A DNA stretch of 64,000 nucleotides from Adenophora triphylla var. japonica (taxonomy: Eukaryota; Streptophyta; Magnoliopsida; Asterales; Campanulaceae), in the NCBI GenBank assembly GCA_022495995.1, contig JAFEMH010007433.1:18501-82500 (forward strand). The letters are read 5' to 3'. The notes under the pieces were generated by a model. That model searched no databases and had not been told where the DNA came from. It saw nothing but the letters and a program-made list of their open reading frames with translations. The position numbers and the translations under genes were made by a program. Shown here one piece after another: positions 33,505 to 43,190 of this stretch (position 1 is its first letter; every line of letters begins with the position of its first letter).

Positions 33505-33775
33505 TATTTCGTATGAGAATACACGAAACTATAGACATTTTTTCGTGTATAACCACACGAAATACAGGCTTAAAATTGTATATCACTTTTCGTGTAGTTT
33601 TATACGAAATATTAAAAAGTAGTTCGTATGAAAATACACGAAACTATAGGAATCATTTCGTGTATAACCACACGAAATGATGTCTCGAATGCATCGTATG
33701 TATGTAATGCAGTAAAAATACATTGAAAAAATATTCACCAAAATTTTCCTTGGACAACATATGGAAAGCAGTTGT
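33505..33775. repeat. palindrome cluster D, duplicate of cluster B plus exon border
   Basis: This segment repeats about 31060-31285, including the palindromes, CGAATGCATCGTATGTA and the exon 2 end (CCTTGGAC...ATATGGAAAGC). It is an internal segmental copy placed downstream of the 173-bp array. Confidence 0.8.
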
Positions 33776-34507
33776 GAAAATAAATTCACAAAAAATACAT
33801 CAAAATATATAATCCATACAGTGTACATAATCCATACATAAAAAAATATAATCCAAAAATACATCAAAATATATAATCCAAAAATACAGTGTACATAATC
33901 CACACATCATCCCAAACTCATCCTAAACCGATAGACACTAAATGTGATATCCTAAACTCTCGTGCACCTGCACAATGATAGCTCTGAGGTCATCAGGTAG
34001 CCGGTCATCCGTGAGCAATGGAAGTAGCCTATCTCTGATCGCGGGTAGTGGCTCGATGACCATGATGATGTGGAATGTCGGGCGGGCTCATGTATCGGAT
34101 TACTAATCCGAACATGACTCCTAGCTCGAAACCACTCCATATAGTCTGGAGTCACCTGAGGAGATGTAGTCACCGATGGCCCCAAACGACGAACCGGATC
34201 GTAAGCCTCCATGTTGTACTCCATCCACTCGTCCCAAACATCATCACGATCGCCATACACCTTCTTGTACCCTTCCGACCGGCTATCAAAATGCACGTCG
34301 AGATAGGCAAGGGGACATCCTAGGGATCCTCTGCTGGATAGCGAATCGCCTGGTCACCCGGTCGTGCATATACGCCTCGGTGATGTCTAAGAAGCGTATA
34401 ACACCTCAAGTATGAAACCGGTAAAAGCGCATCCACCCCGGTACCATAAGGCGTCCAACATACCTATAACTCACTTTGTTAGCAAACATGAATGAATACT
34501 TTCAATG

Positions 34508-34520
34508 GGACGGAGGGAGT
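34508..34520. mobile_element. solitary Stowaway-type MITE end in a PMD intron
   Basis: GGGACGGAGGGAG followed by TA, with no facing end nearby. It is a remnant of an old insertion in the Mutator-like element. Confidence 0.45.
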
Positions 34521-36174
34521 ATAACAATTTAAATATAAAAAGCTCACCCTCTCAACAGCATCCCGTGCAGGGTGCGCCGAAACTCGAGCAGATGCTCCAT
34601 CTCCCCTGCCACTCTATCGGTGCGTGACCATCTCCGGGCTCTCGGTGCCCTCTCCCGCCAATCCGGCTCAAAAGTCGCCGGAAGTCCGGAAGTACTCGTA
34701 TATCCAGCCCGAAAAGTATTTTAGAAATATGTCAAAAAAGACGTCTGTTTAGGGAAAAAAAGGAGTAATAAATAAATATTAAATATTACCTCTAGGAGAG
34801 TCGAATTCCTCCCATCCGAGCGCATCCGGATCCGGACGCCTTTCCCAACTCGCGATAGATGTACGCCAAAGCAGGTGATCCCTGTGCGAGCCGCCCAAAT
34901 CTCTCGAAGATCCACGCACAGGAAAGATAAGCCGCAGGAATCTTATCCCGACTCTTGTCCACAAACAAATAAGGTGCAACCCCAAGAGGAACAGGAGATA
35001 AGTGGATGCACGCCGGTCATCCGACATGTCCGAACGGGCCTCAAAGGCAAGACGGAGCTCACGTAATGTGTAGGACGTGCCTCGATGCCCGATGAGGTGT
35101 CTCTCAGATCCGGCGTAGGTCGGGCCTGATCCGCCGTCCTAACAGAAAACCCGCATACCGACACCTATAAATTGTAAATGAAGAATATGTCATATGCAAC
35201 AACCAAAGCTCTACATATTGAAAATGAAAAATATAACAACAATATACCTAGAATATGAGCGACGTCATGCATCGTAATCGTCATCTCCCCACGCATGTGA
35301 AACGTGTTAGTCTCAGAGACCACCGTTCCACAAATGCCGCTGCCAGCCGCCGAGCTAGTCCGGCGAATGGTGGTATCATGCAGGTGATGGATACCCGTAG
35401 CATCGATCGCAAGCCAACCATGCTCGATCATCCTCGGCCGCCTATCACGCGAGAACCTCGTTTAAAGATTTATAATTAACAATTTTTAGAATTTCACAAT
35501 AATGATTACATTAAAACCAATGTTTCGTCAAAGTTTATTTTTGTAAACAAATAGCTTACCTATCGAGATGCTTTGCCCTGTATGGAACTTCACCACCGAT
35601 CAAGCTAGTGGGGTTGCCCCCAATCTCTGGGCTCTGATGACCGAACCCGTATAACAAATCACAAACCTCGGGGGCCGCCACCTGGGTCGCTCACACCCGC
35701 TGCGACGATGGTGGCTCCTCCTCACCCGCACCCGCACCCGCACCCCCGCTCCTCCTCCGTCCCCGCCCTCTAGCCACATCCCGACCCCTCCTCCTCCTAT
35801 GCCTCAATGGTCTAACATCACGTCTCTCCGCCTCCGCCTCCGCCTCCTCCTCCTCCTCCGCCGCCTCCTCCTCCGCCGCCTCTCCCTGCTCCTCCTCCTC
35901 CTCTCGCCTCCGTCGCCTCCCCTCCTCCGTCGCCTCCTCCTCCTCCTCATCGTAGTCGAAACTAAGACCTCCGCATCCGCCTCGGGAATACCCGTCTCAT
36001 CATCATCCTCGAACTCTCATCAAGCAAAACTTGCCTCGTCATGTTTCTTTTTTGGTGCGTCCGGAAATTTCGTTGCAGCCTTCTCGGCCTTCCTCTTCCC
36101 GTTAGACGCAATTTCATACGTTCACGTCCCTACAAATTTTTTTAATAAGATAGTTAAATATAACAGTTCACAGT

Positions 36175-36535
36175 TCACATTTCGTGTTCCTATACACGAA
36201 ATGTAGTGAGTTATTTCGTGTAAATTCATACGAATCATATGGAATCATTTCGTGTATAGGCATACGAAACACAATGAAATAATGTTTAGTTCATTTCGTA
36301 TGACTATACACGAAATGCTAAGAACAATTTCGTGTACTTTTCATGCGAGATATAATGACCAGTTTCGTGTATAGGCATACGAAACAAACTAAACATTGTT
36401 CCATTGTGTTTCGTGTGTCTATTTACGAAATTTTTGGAACCAGTTCGTATAATTTTACACGAAATGTTGTGAAACAGAACGTTTTACACGAAATGTTGTG
36501 AAACAGAACGTGTAAAATTACACGAAAAAATCACA
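36175..36535. repeat. palindrome cluster E (PMD intron 1, right side)
   Basis: Six or more TTTCGTGTA/TACACGAAA palindromes in the first intron of the PMD gene, toward the right end of the Mutator-like element. The last block (GTGAAACAGAACGT...) is directly repeated. Confidence 0.85.
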
Positions 36536-37337
36536 TTCCAGAAACATATTTCGCAATACAATTTCAAAACCAGTTCATCCATGGAAACAACAAATTCAAA
36601 CCCAGTTCATAACATCTCATTTTAAAACCCAGTTCATCAAACTAATTTTTGAGTAATAATGATACTCTCTTTGACCTAAACTCCAAAAAATCGAAGCCGG
36701 GGAGGGAGGGATTACCTTCTTTACAGGCACGGTGGTAGACGATGTTCCGGCGGCCATGGCAATGGCAGTAGCTGGCGGGAAGCGCCGGACTTAACTGCCG
36801 GAATTTTCATTCTCACCATTGCGTCGTTCGTCGTTCGTCGGTTCGTGTACGAGAGAGAGAGAAGAGAAGCTTGAACGTTGGAGGGAACGAGAGGAATGAA
36901 AAAAAAAAAAAAAATTATATATAAATGGGCATTTTCGTCATTTCCATGTGCCTTGCATTTTTCATGCCTTGCAAATAAAATTCACCCCACTTAACTTAGA
37001 ATGTTTTTAAATGGCACATTTATATTATTATATATTTAATGAGATTCATCTTCTTACTATTATTTTCACTAATTCTCTCTACTAGTTTATTTTTAATACT
37101 TACAATAATTTCTCCACTTGTTCTCTCTTCTTATTATATTAGTATTTTTTAATTCTCATATATCAGGAGAAAAATTTTTAGTCAATAGGACGCAGAGAGT
37201 ATCTTTTAAAAATCTAACTATTTCGTTATGCAAAGCTATTAAATTTTTTTATTTTTTTCTTTCACAACAATAAAAAGGCTATAATATTATTTAAAATTAA
37301 AAAGTTACATTTCATCATATATATATATATATATACA

Positions 37338-37633
37338 CTTCCTCCGTTCACTTACATATTTCACAATTACTGTTCACGCGTGGATTAAGGAAAAAAATAA
37401 TGATATAAATGTTGAGAGTGTAAAAGTAAAATAAGAGAGAGAATGAGTGGAGGGAATAGTAAATTATACTGGTGTTATGAGTATTAAAATAATGTAGGAG
37501 AGAGAATGAGTGGGATAGGGTTAATATTTTAATAATAAAAACTTTCCATTTTAGGTAAAAAAAAAACAAAGTGTGAAGTATGTATTCGGACGCTCAAAAT
37601 AGAAAGTATGAAGTAAGTAAGTGGACGGAGGGA

Positions 37634-37634
<1 letters not shown>
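37338..37634. mobile_element. Stowaway-type MITE 1 of a five-MITE row
   Basis: Ends are CTTCCTCCGTTCACTTAC and GTAAGTGGACGGAGGGAG, flanked by TA-rich DNA. No coding capacity. Confidence 0.8.

Positions 37635-37720
<86 letters not shown>
37635..37720. repeat. (TA)n microsatellite
   Basis: About 42 uninterrupted TA units between two MITEs. YIYIYI-type ORFs across it are meaningless. Confidence 0.97.
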
Positions 37721-37721
<1 letters not shown>

Positions 37722-38028
37722 ATTTTTTAGGATACCCATCATAGGAGTATCCTAATAAGTGACCCATTATTTTTAGGACAAAAATGTCCCTCATTTCTCA
37801 AAGCAATCATATGTATGATGGAGATAAAATTATAATCATCAAAGAGAGAGAAAGAGATAGTTAGTATTAAATAAGAGAAAGAGGGAGTTAGTATATATCT
37901 CTCTCTTTGATGATTATAATTTTGCCCCCATTATACATATTGTTGCTTTGAGGAATGAGGGACATTTTTGTCCAAAAATATTGGATCACTTGTTAGGATA
38001 CTCCTATGGTGGGTATCCTAACAAAACC
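37722..38028. mobile_element. foldback MITE with about 125-bp inverted arms
   Basis: The left arm has TTAGGATACCCATCATAGGA and ACAAAAATGTCCCTCATT. The right arm is its inverse with few mismatches, and the centre is a GA/CT-rich loop. Ends unlike CTCCCTCCGTCCC show that it is a different family, perhaps Mutator-derived. The TA-rich flanks hide the target duplication. Confidence 0.85.
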
Positions 38029-38033
38029 ATATA

Positions 38034-38321
38034 CTCCCTCCGTTTCACACCAATTGATACTTATTTTCTTTTTGGTCCGTCTCACACCAATTGATACTTA
38101 CCCAAAATGGAAAGGAATCTTCACTATTTACCTCGCTCATTCTCTCTCCTATTTTACTTTTTCACTCACAACATTCTCTCTCCTAACTATTTCTCTCACT
38201 CATTCTCTCTCCTATTTTACTTTTACACTCACAACATTCTCTCTCCACTTTTTCTTTCTCTTACATTTCCTTAATCCGCGTGCCCATTTTTTTGATATCA
38301 AATGGTGTGGGACGGAGGGAG
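38034..38321. mobile_element. Stowaway-type MITE 3 of the row
   Basis: CTCCCTCCGTTTCACACCAA at the left and TGTGGGACGGAGGGAG at the right, with TA on both sides. It is related to the MITE at 46612-46893 (shared CAATTGATACTTATTT). Confidence 0.88.
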
Positions 38322-38339
38322 TATATATATATATATATA

Positions 38340-38616
38340 CTCCCTCCGTCCCAATAGTAGCTTCTCATTTTGTCATTTTGGGTGTCCCGTTAATAGCTTC
38401 CACTTTTCTTTTTTGGCAAAGGAATCTTTACTATTCCCTCCACTCATTCTCTCTCCTACATTATTTTAATACTCACAATACCATTATAATTTACTATTCC
38501 CTCCACTCATTCTCTCTCCTATTTTCAAATTACACTCACAACATTTTTACTTCTCCCTCATTTTATTAATTTGCGTGCAACCCAAATTTTGGGCAGCTAC
38601 TATTGGGACGGAGAGA

Positions 38617-38617
<1 letters not shown>
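38340..38617. mobile_element. Stowaway-type MITE 4 of the row
   Basis: CTCCCTCCGTCCCAATAGTA at the left and TACTATTGGGACGGAGAGAG at the right, flanked by TA. Confidence 0.9.

Positions 38618-38683
<66 letters not shown>
38618..38683. repeat. (TA)n microsatellite
   Basis: About 33 TA units separating two MITEs. Confidence 0.96.
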
Positions 38684-38684
<1 letters not shown>

Positions 38685-38960
38685 TCCCTCCGTCCCAATA
38701 AAAGCTTCACTAATTACCCAAAAGGGCGTCCCGTTAGAAGCTTCATCTTTCCTTTTTTGGCAAAGAATCTTTACTATTTCCTCCACTCATTCTCTCTCCT
38801 ACATTATTTTAATACTCACAACACCATTATAATTTATTATTCCCTCCACTAATTCTCTCTCCTATTTTCAAATTACACTCACAACATTTTTTTTTCCCTC
38901 CCATTTCCATAATTTGCGTGCCCACCCAAAAGGGTGAAGCACTTATTGGGACGGAGGGAG
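38684..38960. mobile_element. Stowaway-type MITE 5 of the row
   Basis: CTCCCTCCGTCCCAATAAAA at the left and ACTTATTGGGACGGAGGGAG at the right, flanked by TA. The interior is closely related to the preceding MITE and to the degenerate copy at 28081. Confidence 0.9.
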
Positions 38961-39166
38961 TATATATTAAGAAAATTATTAAAATAAGTTAATTAAGGCA
39001 GGTTCGAGAAAATTCCTGTCAGTTTTAAAATAGGTTTCCAAATCATTCTTAGACCATCCTCATTGGTGACTCTCGTGAGAGGATCATCATGGGTCACAAC
39101 CAAAAAAAAAAGTCACTAAAATGCATGACCTTGGGCAACTGGACGACCTGAAAGTTGGCCCGGTTG

Positions 39167-40251
39167 TAGAGATGCCCAACCGGGTCCGAACCGACAGTTC
39201 AAATCGGAACCGGACCGACCCAAAACTGGAGGGAAACCGAACCGGCCGAACCGTGAACCACCTGAACCGATGAACCGGCGGTTTTTCGATCCGATTACGG
39301 TTCGTATATCCAAAAACCGGTGAACCGCCGGTTCAGGAACCGGAACCGTGAACCGGAATCGGAACCGCCGGTTCACGAACCAGAACCGTGATCCTAACGG
39401 CTAGTTGATCTGGGCCGTTGATTTGGCTGATCCGACGGTCCCTGTTTAATGACCGTTATCTAACGGTCATTTTGACTTTTTAGTGACCAAAATGTAAAAA
39501 AAATATTTTCTTAACCGTTTTGGTCCCTAAAACGATTTTTTTTTATTTTGGTCCCTAAAACGTTTTTTTTTTTCTTTTTCTCTCCAACCTATAAATATCC
39601 TCCCCCTCCCTTCATTTTTTTTCACTCCATTCTCTACTCATTCTCTCAAATCTCTCTCTCAATCTCTCAAATCTCTCTCTCAATTAATCTTTATATTATC
39701 TCAAACTTGCAAAGTCTCAAACTAAAAGTCTTCATAATTCCCATTTTTTCACATAATTTCATATTTTCACCAAAAAAATGTCTTCATCTCGTGGCGGCCG
39801 TGACGATAAGGGAAAGAATGTATCAACTACGCATCCAATTCCTCCCCCCGGTGATTCCATTTTGGGATAATCTTAATGTACAACCACTACCACATGAAAC
39901 GCTTGATTTGAGCGATGACGAAGTTGATGCAACATTTCCAATGGGTGGTCATGGTCATACCGCCCATATCATTCGGCCATCTTGGGCTACCGCCCAAACC
40001 AAGAATTTTTTTTTTCTAAAACTGTGCTCTTGGGCGACCGCCCATATCATTCGGCCATCTTGGGCGGCCGCCCAAAAAACAATTTTTTTTTTTTTTGAAA
40101 TTGCCGGTTCAAAATCGGAACCGTACGGCCAGTTCGAACTGAAAATCGGAACCGTGAATAAATCGGGCCGATTTCGGTTCAAGGTGTGGCGGAACCGTGA
40201 ACCACCGGTTCGGAATCGGAACCGGCGGTTTGAACCGGATGGGCAACTCTA
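39167..40251 (+). mobile_element. non-autonomous hAT element with transposase 5' remnant
   Basis: Terminal repeats TAGAGATGCCCAACCGG and, inverted, TAGAGTTGCCCATCCGG, with a perfect 8-bp duplication CCCGGTTG (39159-39166, 40252-40259). Subterminal regions are packed with GAACCGG/CCGGTTC blocks. A TATA-like CTATAAATATCC, a CT-rich leader and ATG 39778 (MSSSRGGRDDKGKN) represent the start of the transposase gene. The rest is deleted. The related copy at 56068 has the same leader. Confidence 0.92.
39778..39870 (+). pseudogene. hAT transposase N-terminal remnant
   Basis: The frame starts MSSSRGGRDDKGKNVSTTHP and stops at TAA 39870; coding-like sequence goes on in another frame (SDDEVDATFPMGGHGH, to about 39955). 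The BED finger and hAT dimerisation region are absent. The same start is at 56626. Confidence 0.7.
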
Positions 40252-40660
40252 CCCGGTTGGGTCACCATTTTTTTTTTTTCACCAAATTGTTTTGATTTTG
40301 TGTTTATATAAATATATTTTTTAAATTAATTTATTTTATATAAGATAAAAAAATAAAAAAATATATCAAAAATTATGTAATTTTTTTTTAATCTTAAACA
40401 AAGCCTAATATTGGTACATTTAAAAAAATGATAAGTATTTTAGGTAAGTTGAAATAATGAAAAATAAATATTTTATTAAAAAGTTTGGTTGGGTTGGGTC
40501 ACTGATGAGAGTGTATATATAAGGTTGAGTTGTGTATATAAAAGTGAGAGAAATTAATATTTTATTTGAGGTTGGGTTGGGTTGAGGCCACTGATGAGGA
40601 TAGTGTTAGGGGCGGGTTTAGGGAGGGTTCCAGATTTGACCTCCCTAGTTGTGTACATAT

Positions 40661-41882
40661 TGGAGATGGCCATTTTGGGCCGTGCCCCGTGGGCGGCCCG
40701 CACGGTTCTTGGTCCTTTATCTGTTTGACTCGTGTCCGTTCAGTCTGTGGCCCGTTATTCGCTTGGCCCGCTTCGTATATGGGATGGGTCTGGACCAAGG
40801 AGGTTCGCACGGACCGGTCTTTGGCCCGCGAATCAGAAGATTCGTTTGGTGCGTGGGCCGTTTGGCCCGTTGCAATGAGGTCTGCACGGACCTGTTTGTA
40901 TAAATGTCTAAAAATAAAAATAAATAAAGGATAGTCCGTCCCTCTTTTCTTTTATATACTTTAAATTGTTTAGTTTTTTCTATCTTTTTTATATACATTT
41001 TGTAATAAAAAAAGTCTAAAATATTATTTCCTAATCAATAAAAAATTAATAAAAAATAAAAATAAATAAAGGATAGTCCGTCCCTCTTTTTTTTATATAC
41101 TTTAAATTGTTTAGTTTTTTTTTTTTTTTTTATCTTTTTTATATACATTTTTGTAAAAAATATAAGTAATAAAAAAAGTCTAAAATATTATTTTCTATTC
41201 AATAAAAAATTAATAAAAAATAAAAATAAATTAATGGTATTTCTCCCTCTTTTATTTTATATACTTTCATTTGTTTAGTTTTTTTTTTTTTTATCTTTTT
41301 TTATATACCTATTTGTAAAAAATATCACTAATGAAAAAAGTCTTAAATATTATTTTCTAGTCAATAAAAAATTTAAAAATAAAATAAAAATAAAGGGTAG
41401 TCTGTCCCTCTTTTCTTTCGTATACTTTCATTTGTTTAGTTTTTTTTTCTTTTTTATATACCTATTTATAAAAAATATCAGTAATAAAAAATTTAAAAAT
41501 AAAATAAAAATAAAGGGTAGTTCGTCTCTCTTTTCTTTTATATATTTTCATTTGTTTAGTTTTTTTTTATCTTTTTTTATATATAAAACAACTAATTTTC
41601 TTATGTCTAAGTGATTTTATATTTCAAAAAATAGTTTATTAAATACTAAATCACTTTTATATTTTTTTTCCATATTTTTTCTATTTTTTTTTTAATAGGA
41701 AAACTCATTTGACCCGTGAATCTTCAGATCTGGGCCAAACAGGCGGGCTTGAACATCAATTCTGGAACGGGCCGGATTTAGGTCTGTTTCATCACACGGG
41801 CTAACGGGCTTCAACCCGTCTCACCCGCGAGTTGGTCCATACGAATCGGGCCGTGACGGGCGTGCCCATTTGCCCATCACCA
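40661..41882. mobile_element. non-autonomous hAT element (1.2 kb)
   Basis: Terminal repeats TGGAGATGGCCATTTTGG and, inverted, TGGTGATGGGCAAATGGG, with a perfect 8-bp duplication GTACATAT (40653-40660, 41883-41890). Subterminal regions are rich in GGCCCG/CGGGCC. The interior is AT-rich tandem repeat. No transposase. Confidence 0.92.
40905..41600. repeat. AT-rich tandem repeat inside the hAT element (about five units)
   Basis: Units contain AAAATAAATAAAGGATAGTC, CGTCCCTCTTTTCTTT and TATACTTTAAATTGTTTAG. Anchors lie near 40928, 41068, 41234, 41393 and 41514, spacing 121-166 bp. Unit length varies through poly-T and poly-A runs. Confidence 0.85.
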
Positions 41883-41890
41883 GTACATAT

Positions 41891-42375
41891 TAAACGGAAT
41901 ATGAAAGGAATAATTCCCTCTTAGTTTACCTTTTATATATACTCACCCTCTTAGTTCACCTTTTATATACTCACCCCTCCTAGTTTAATTGAGATGTTAA
42001 AATTTCATACTTAATATCGTATTTAACATGTCAACATTTTTGAAAAATATGTTTTATTTATTTATATATTTATTTTACCATGATAAAAATACACTACGTC
42101 TATTTTCTTATTAAGAATGATGATATTTATTTTTAAATGGATTTAATAAATGCAACATTTATAATGAAATGGAGGGAGTAATTCGATAAATATCCCGATT
42201 TGTCTAACATTGTTAAAAATTGTGATTTATATATTTGTATACAAATATAATGATAAATTTAAAAATATTTTCTTATATAAAAACACAACATAAATTTTGG
42301 AATAAATAAAAATGGTGGAATGTTAATTTTGAATTTGAGAGAGTGATTTTGAGAGAGTATGTATGCAAATGTATA
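41891..42375. other. AT-rich spacer, no gene seen
   Basis: A short direct repeat (CCCTCTTAGTTCACCTTTTA) occurs at 41917-41965, and a possible degraded MITE end (AAATGGAGGGAGTA) lies near 42168. Nothing else recognisable. Confidence 0.45.
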
Positions 42376-42610
42376 CTCCCTCCGCCCCCAACCTAGGTGC
42401 CTAGTTTGACTTTGTCATGATATTTGACCATATAACTACGAGAAATTGATATATTATAATTAAATTTTAAAACTTTTAATTGTTAGTGTTGTTAGTAATA
42501 AATCAATAACAGCTTTTAAAATTTCATCAAAATGTTCTAATTTGTCGTAGTTGTATGATCAAATGTCATGACAAAGTCAAACTAGGCACCTAGGTTGGGG
42601 ACGGAGGGAG
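42376..42610. mobile_element. foldback MITE with CTCCCTCCGCCCCC ends
   Basis: The left arm contains CCTAGGTGCCTAGTTTGACT and the right arm its inverse. Arms of about 55 bp flank a central region with a diverged inverted repeat. Flanked by TA. It can fold into one long hairpin. Confidence 0.9.
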
Positions 42611-42762
42611 TACATCTTTCCCAAAATCAGTTATCCATACGTCTCATTTGAAATTGTAAAAATTATCATTTTTGATATTCCATTTAATCTTGCAAAAATC
42701 TAAAAAATGGAAATGTTTTTATATTTTTTAAATAATGAGTTCGCTTGTCATACTTATAACAA

Positions 42763-43190
42763 CTAGTATAACACCCGTGCGTTAAACGCACAGCCAAAAA
42801 ACTGTAATAAATAAAGAATTTCAAAAAAAAAAACATATTAAAATTAACAGTAACAATTACAAATTTTGAAAAATTTCCTTGTAAACATATTTTTAGTTAG
42901 CCTCAAAACCTTGCAATGCAACCATAAATGGAATGAATTAATTGTCGCCATCACAATATCTCGTCTTGTACCTTTGAAAATAACCAGAAGGATTTGACGA
43001 AAAGCTTCGCCTAACACAATAGTTTTTCCCCCAAACGGTTGATTCAAGCTATCAGGATTCTTGAACCGCATTATGTCTCATAAAGTTCTATTATCAAGGG
43101 CTTCAAAACAATGTCTATGAACCATTGGTGCCTCGTTCCAAATAATAAGCTTGATTCTTACCATTAGCTAAGCAAGTGGACTACCCTGTT
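42763..43190 (-). mobile_element. Helitron 3' end with Pif1-type helicase remnant
   Basis: On the minus strand the sequence ends with a hairpin GTGCGTTTAACGCAC, then GGGTGTTATACTAG followed by host T, the CTAG-type Helitron 3' terminus. Upstream (43190-42860) is a decayed Helitron helicase: LIIWNEAPMVHRHCFEALDN (Walker B region), a stop, then FGGKTIVLGEAFRQILLVIF, KGTRRDIVMATINS and KVLRLTKNM. The RecQ/Pif1-type helicase normally precedes the 3' end, as here, but the rest of the helicase is deleted. The 5' end of this Helitron was not located. Confidence 0.8.

Larger units (their letters stand above)
33952..36757 (-). pseudogene. plant mobile domain (PMD) protein carried by the Mutator-like element
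   Basis: Exon 1 (36757-36716) encodes MAAGTSSTTVPVKK and ends at a GTAATC donor. An acidic Glu/Arg-rich part follows (about 36100-35700; plus-strand Leu-rich ORFs there are shadows). The PMD begins with GPQSPEIGG-like and GGEVPYRAKHLDR (about 35560-35640), then DTTIRRTS, NTFHMRGEMTITMHDVAHIL (about 35245-35330), AAYLSCAWIFERFGRLAQGS and ALAYIYRELGKA (34840-34940), and VWDEWMEYNMEAYDPVRRLG with MEWFRARSHVRISNP (34090-34240). This order matches MAIN/MAIL-type proteins, which exist as host genes and as transposon passengers. At least three frameshifts or stops (near 35690, 34975 and 35950) make it a pseudogene. Exact exon limits are uncertain. Confidence 0.8.
28496..36986 (-). mobile_element. 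Mutator-like element (8.5 kb) with transposase-OTU and PMD genes
   Basis: The ends share TTATTTGCAAGGCA at identical distance from each terminus. A second TGCAAGGCAC copy follows inside each end, and the imperfect terminal repeats extend for about 60 bp. The 9-bp target duplication CCACTTAAC at 28487-28495 and 36987-36995 is perfect, which is the Mutator hallmark. On the minus strand the element holds a PMD gene (36757-33952), a 173-bp tandem array, a MULE transposase gene with a C-terminal OTU domain (32235-28892), and five clusters of TTTCGTGTA/TACACGAAA palindromes. Both genes have frameshifts and stops, so this copy is probably not autonomous now. Confidence 0.93.
39050..40608. mobile_element. 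MITE-like repeat, copy B, carrying a nested hAT element
   Basis: Left end TTAGACCATCCTCATTGGTG and right end, inverted, CTAACACTATCCTCATCAGT. The right part (40260-40608) shares many blocks with 1300-1535. A complete hAT element (39167-40251) has inserted into it, so this repeat is older than the hAT insertion. Confidence 0.6.

Noticed and set aside
35799..36206. Leu/Arg-rich plus-strand ORF
   Set aside because: It is the reverse shadow of the Glu/Arg-rich part of the minus-strand PMD gene.
37551..37794. ORFs encoding long Tyr-Ile repeats (also at 38547-38852)
   Set aside because: They are translations of (TA)n microsatellites between MITEs and have no gene context.
42120..42180. Complete MITE ending at AAATGGAGGGAGTA
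   Set aside because: Only one diverged end is visible and no inverted partner was found.
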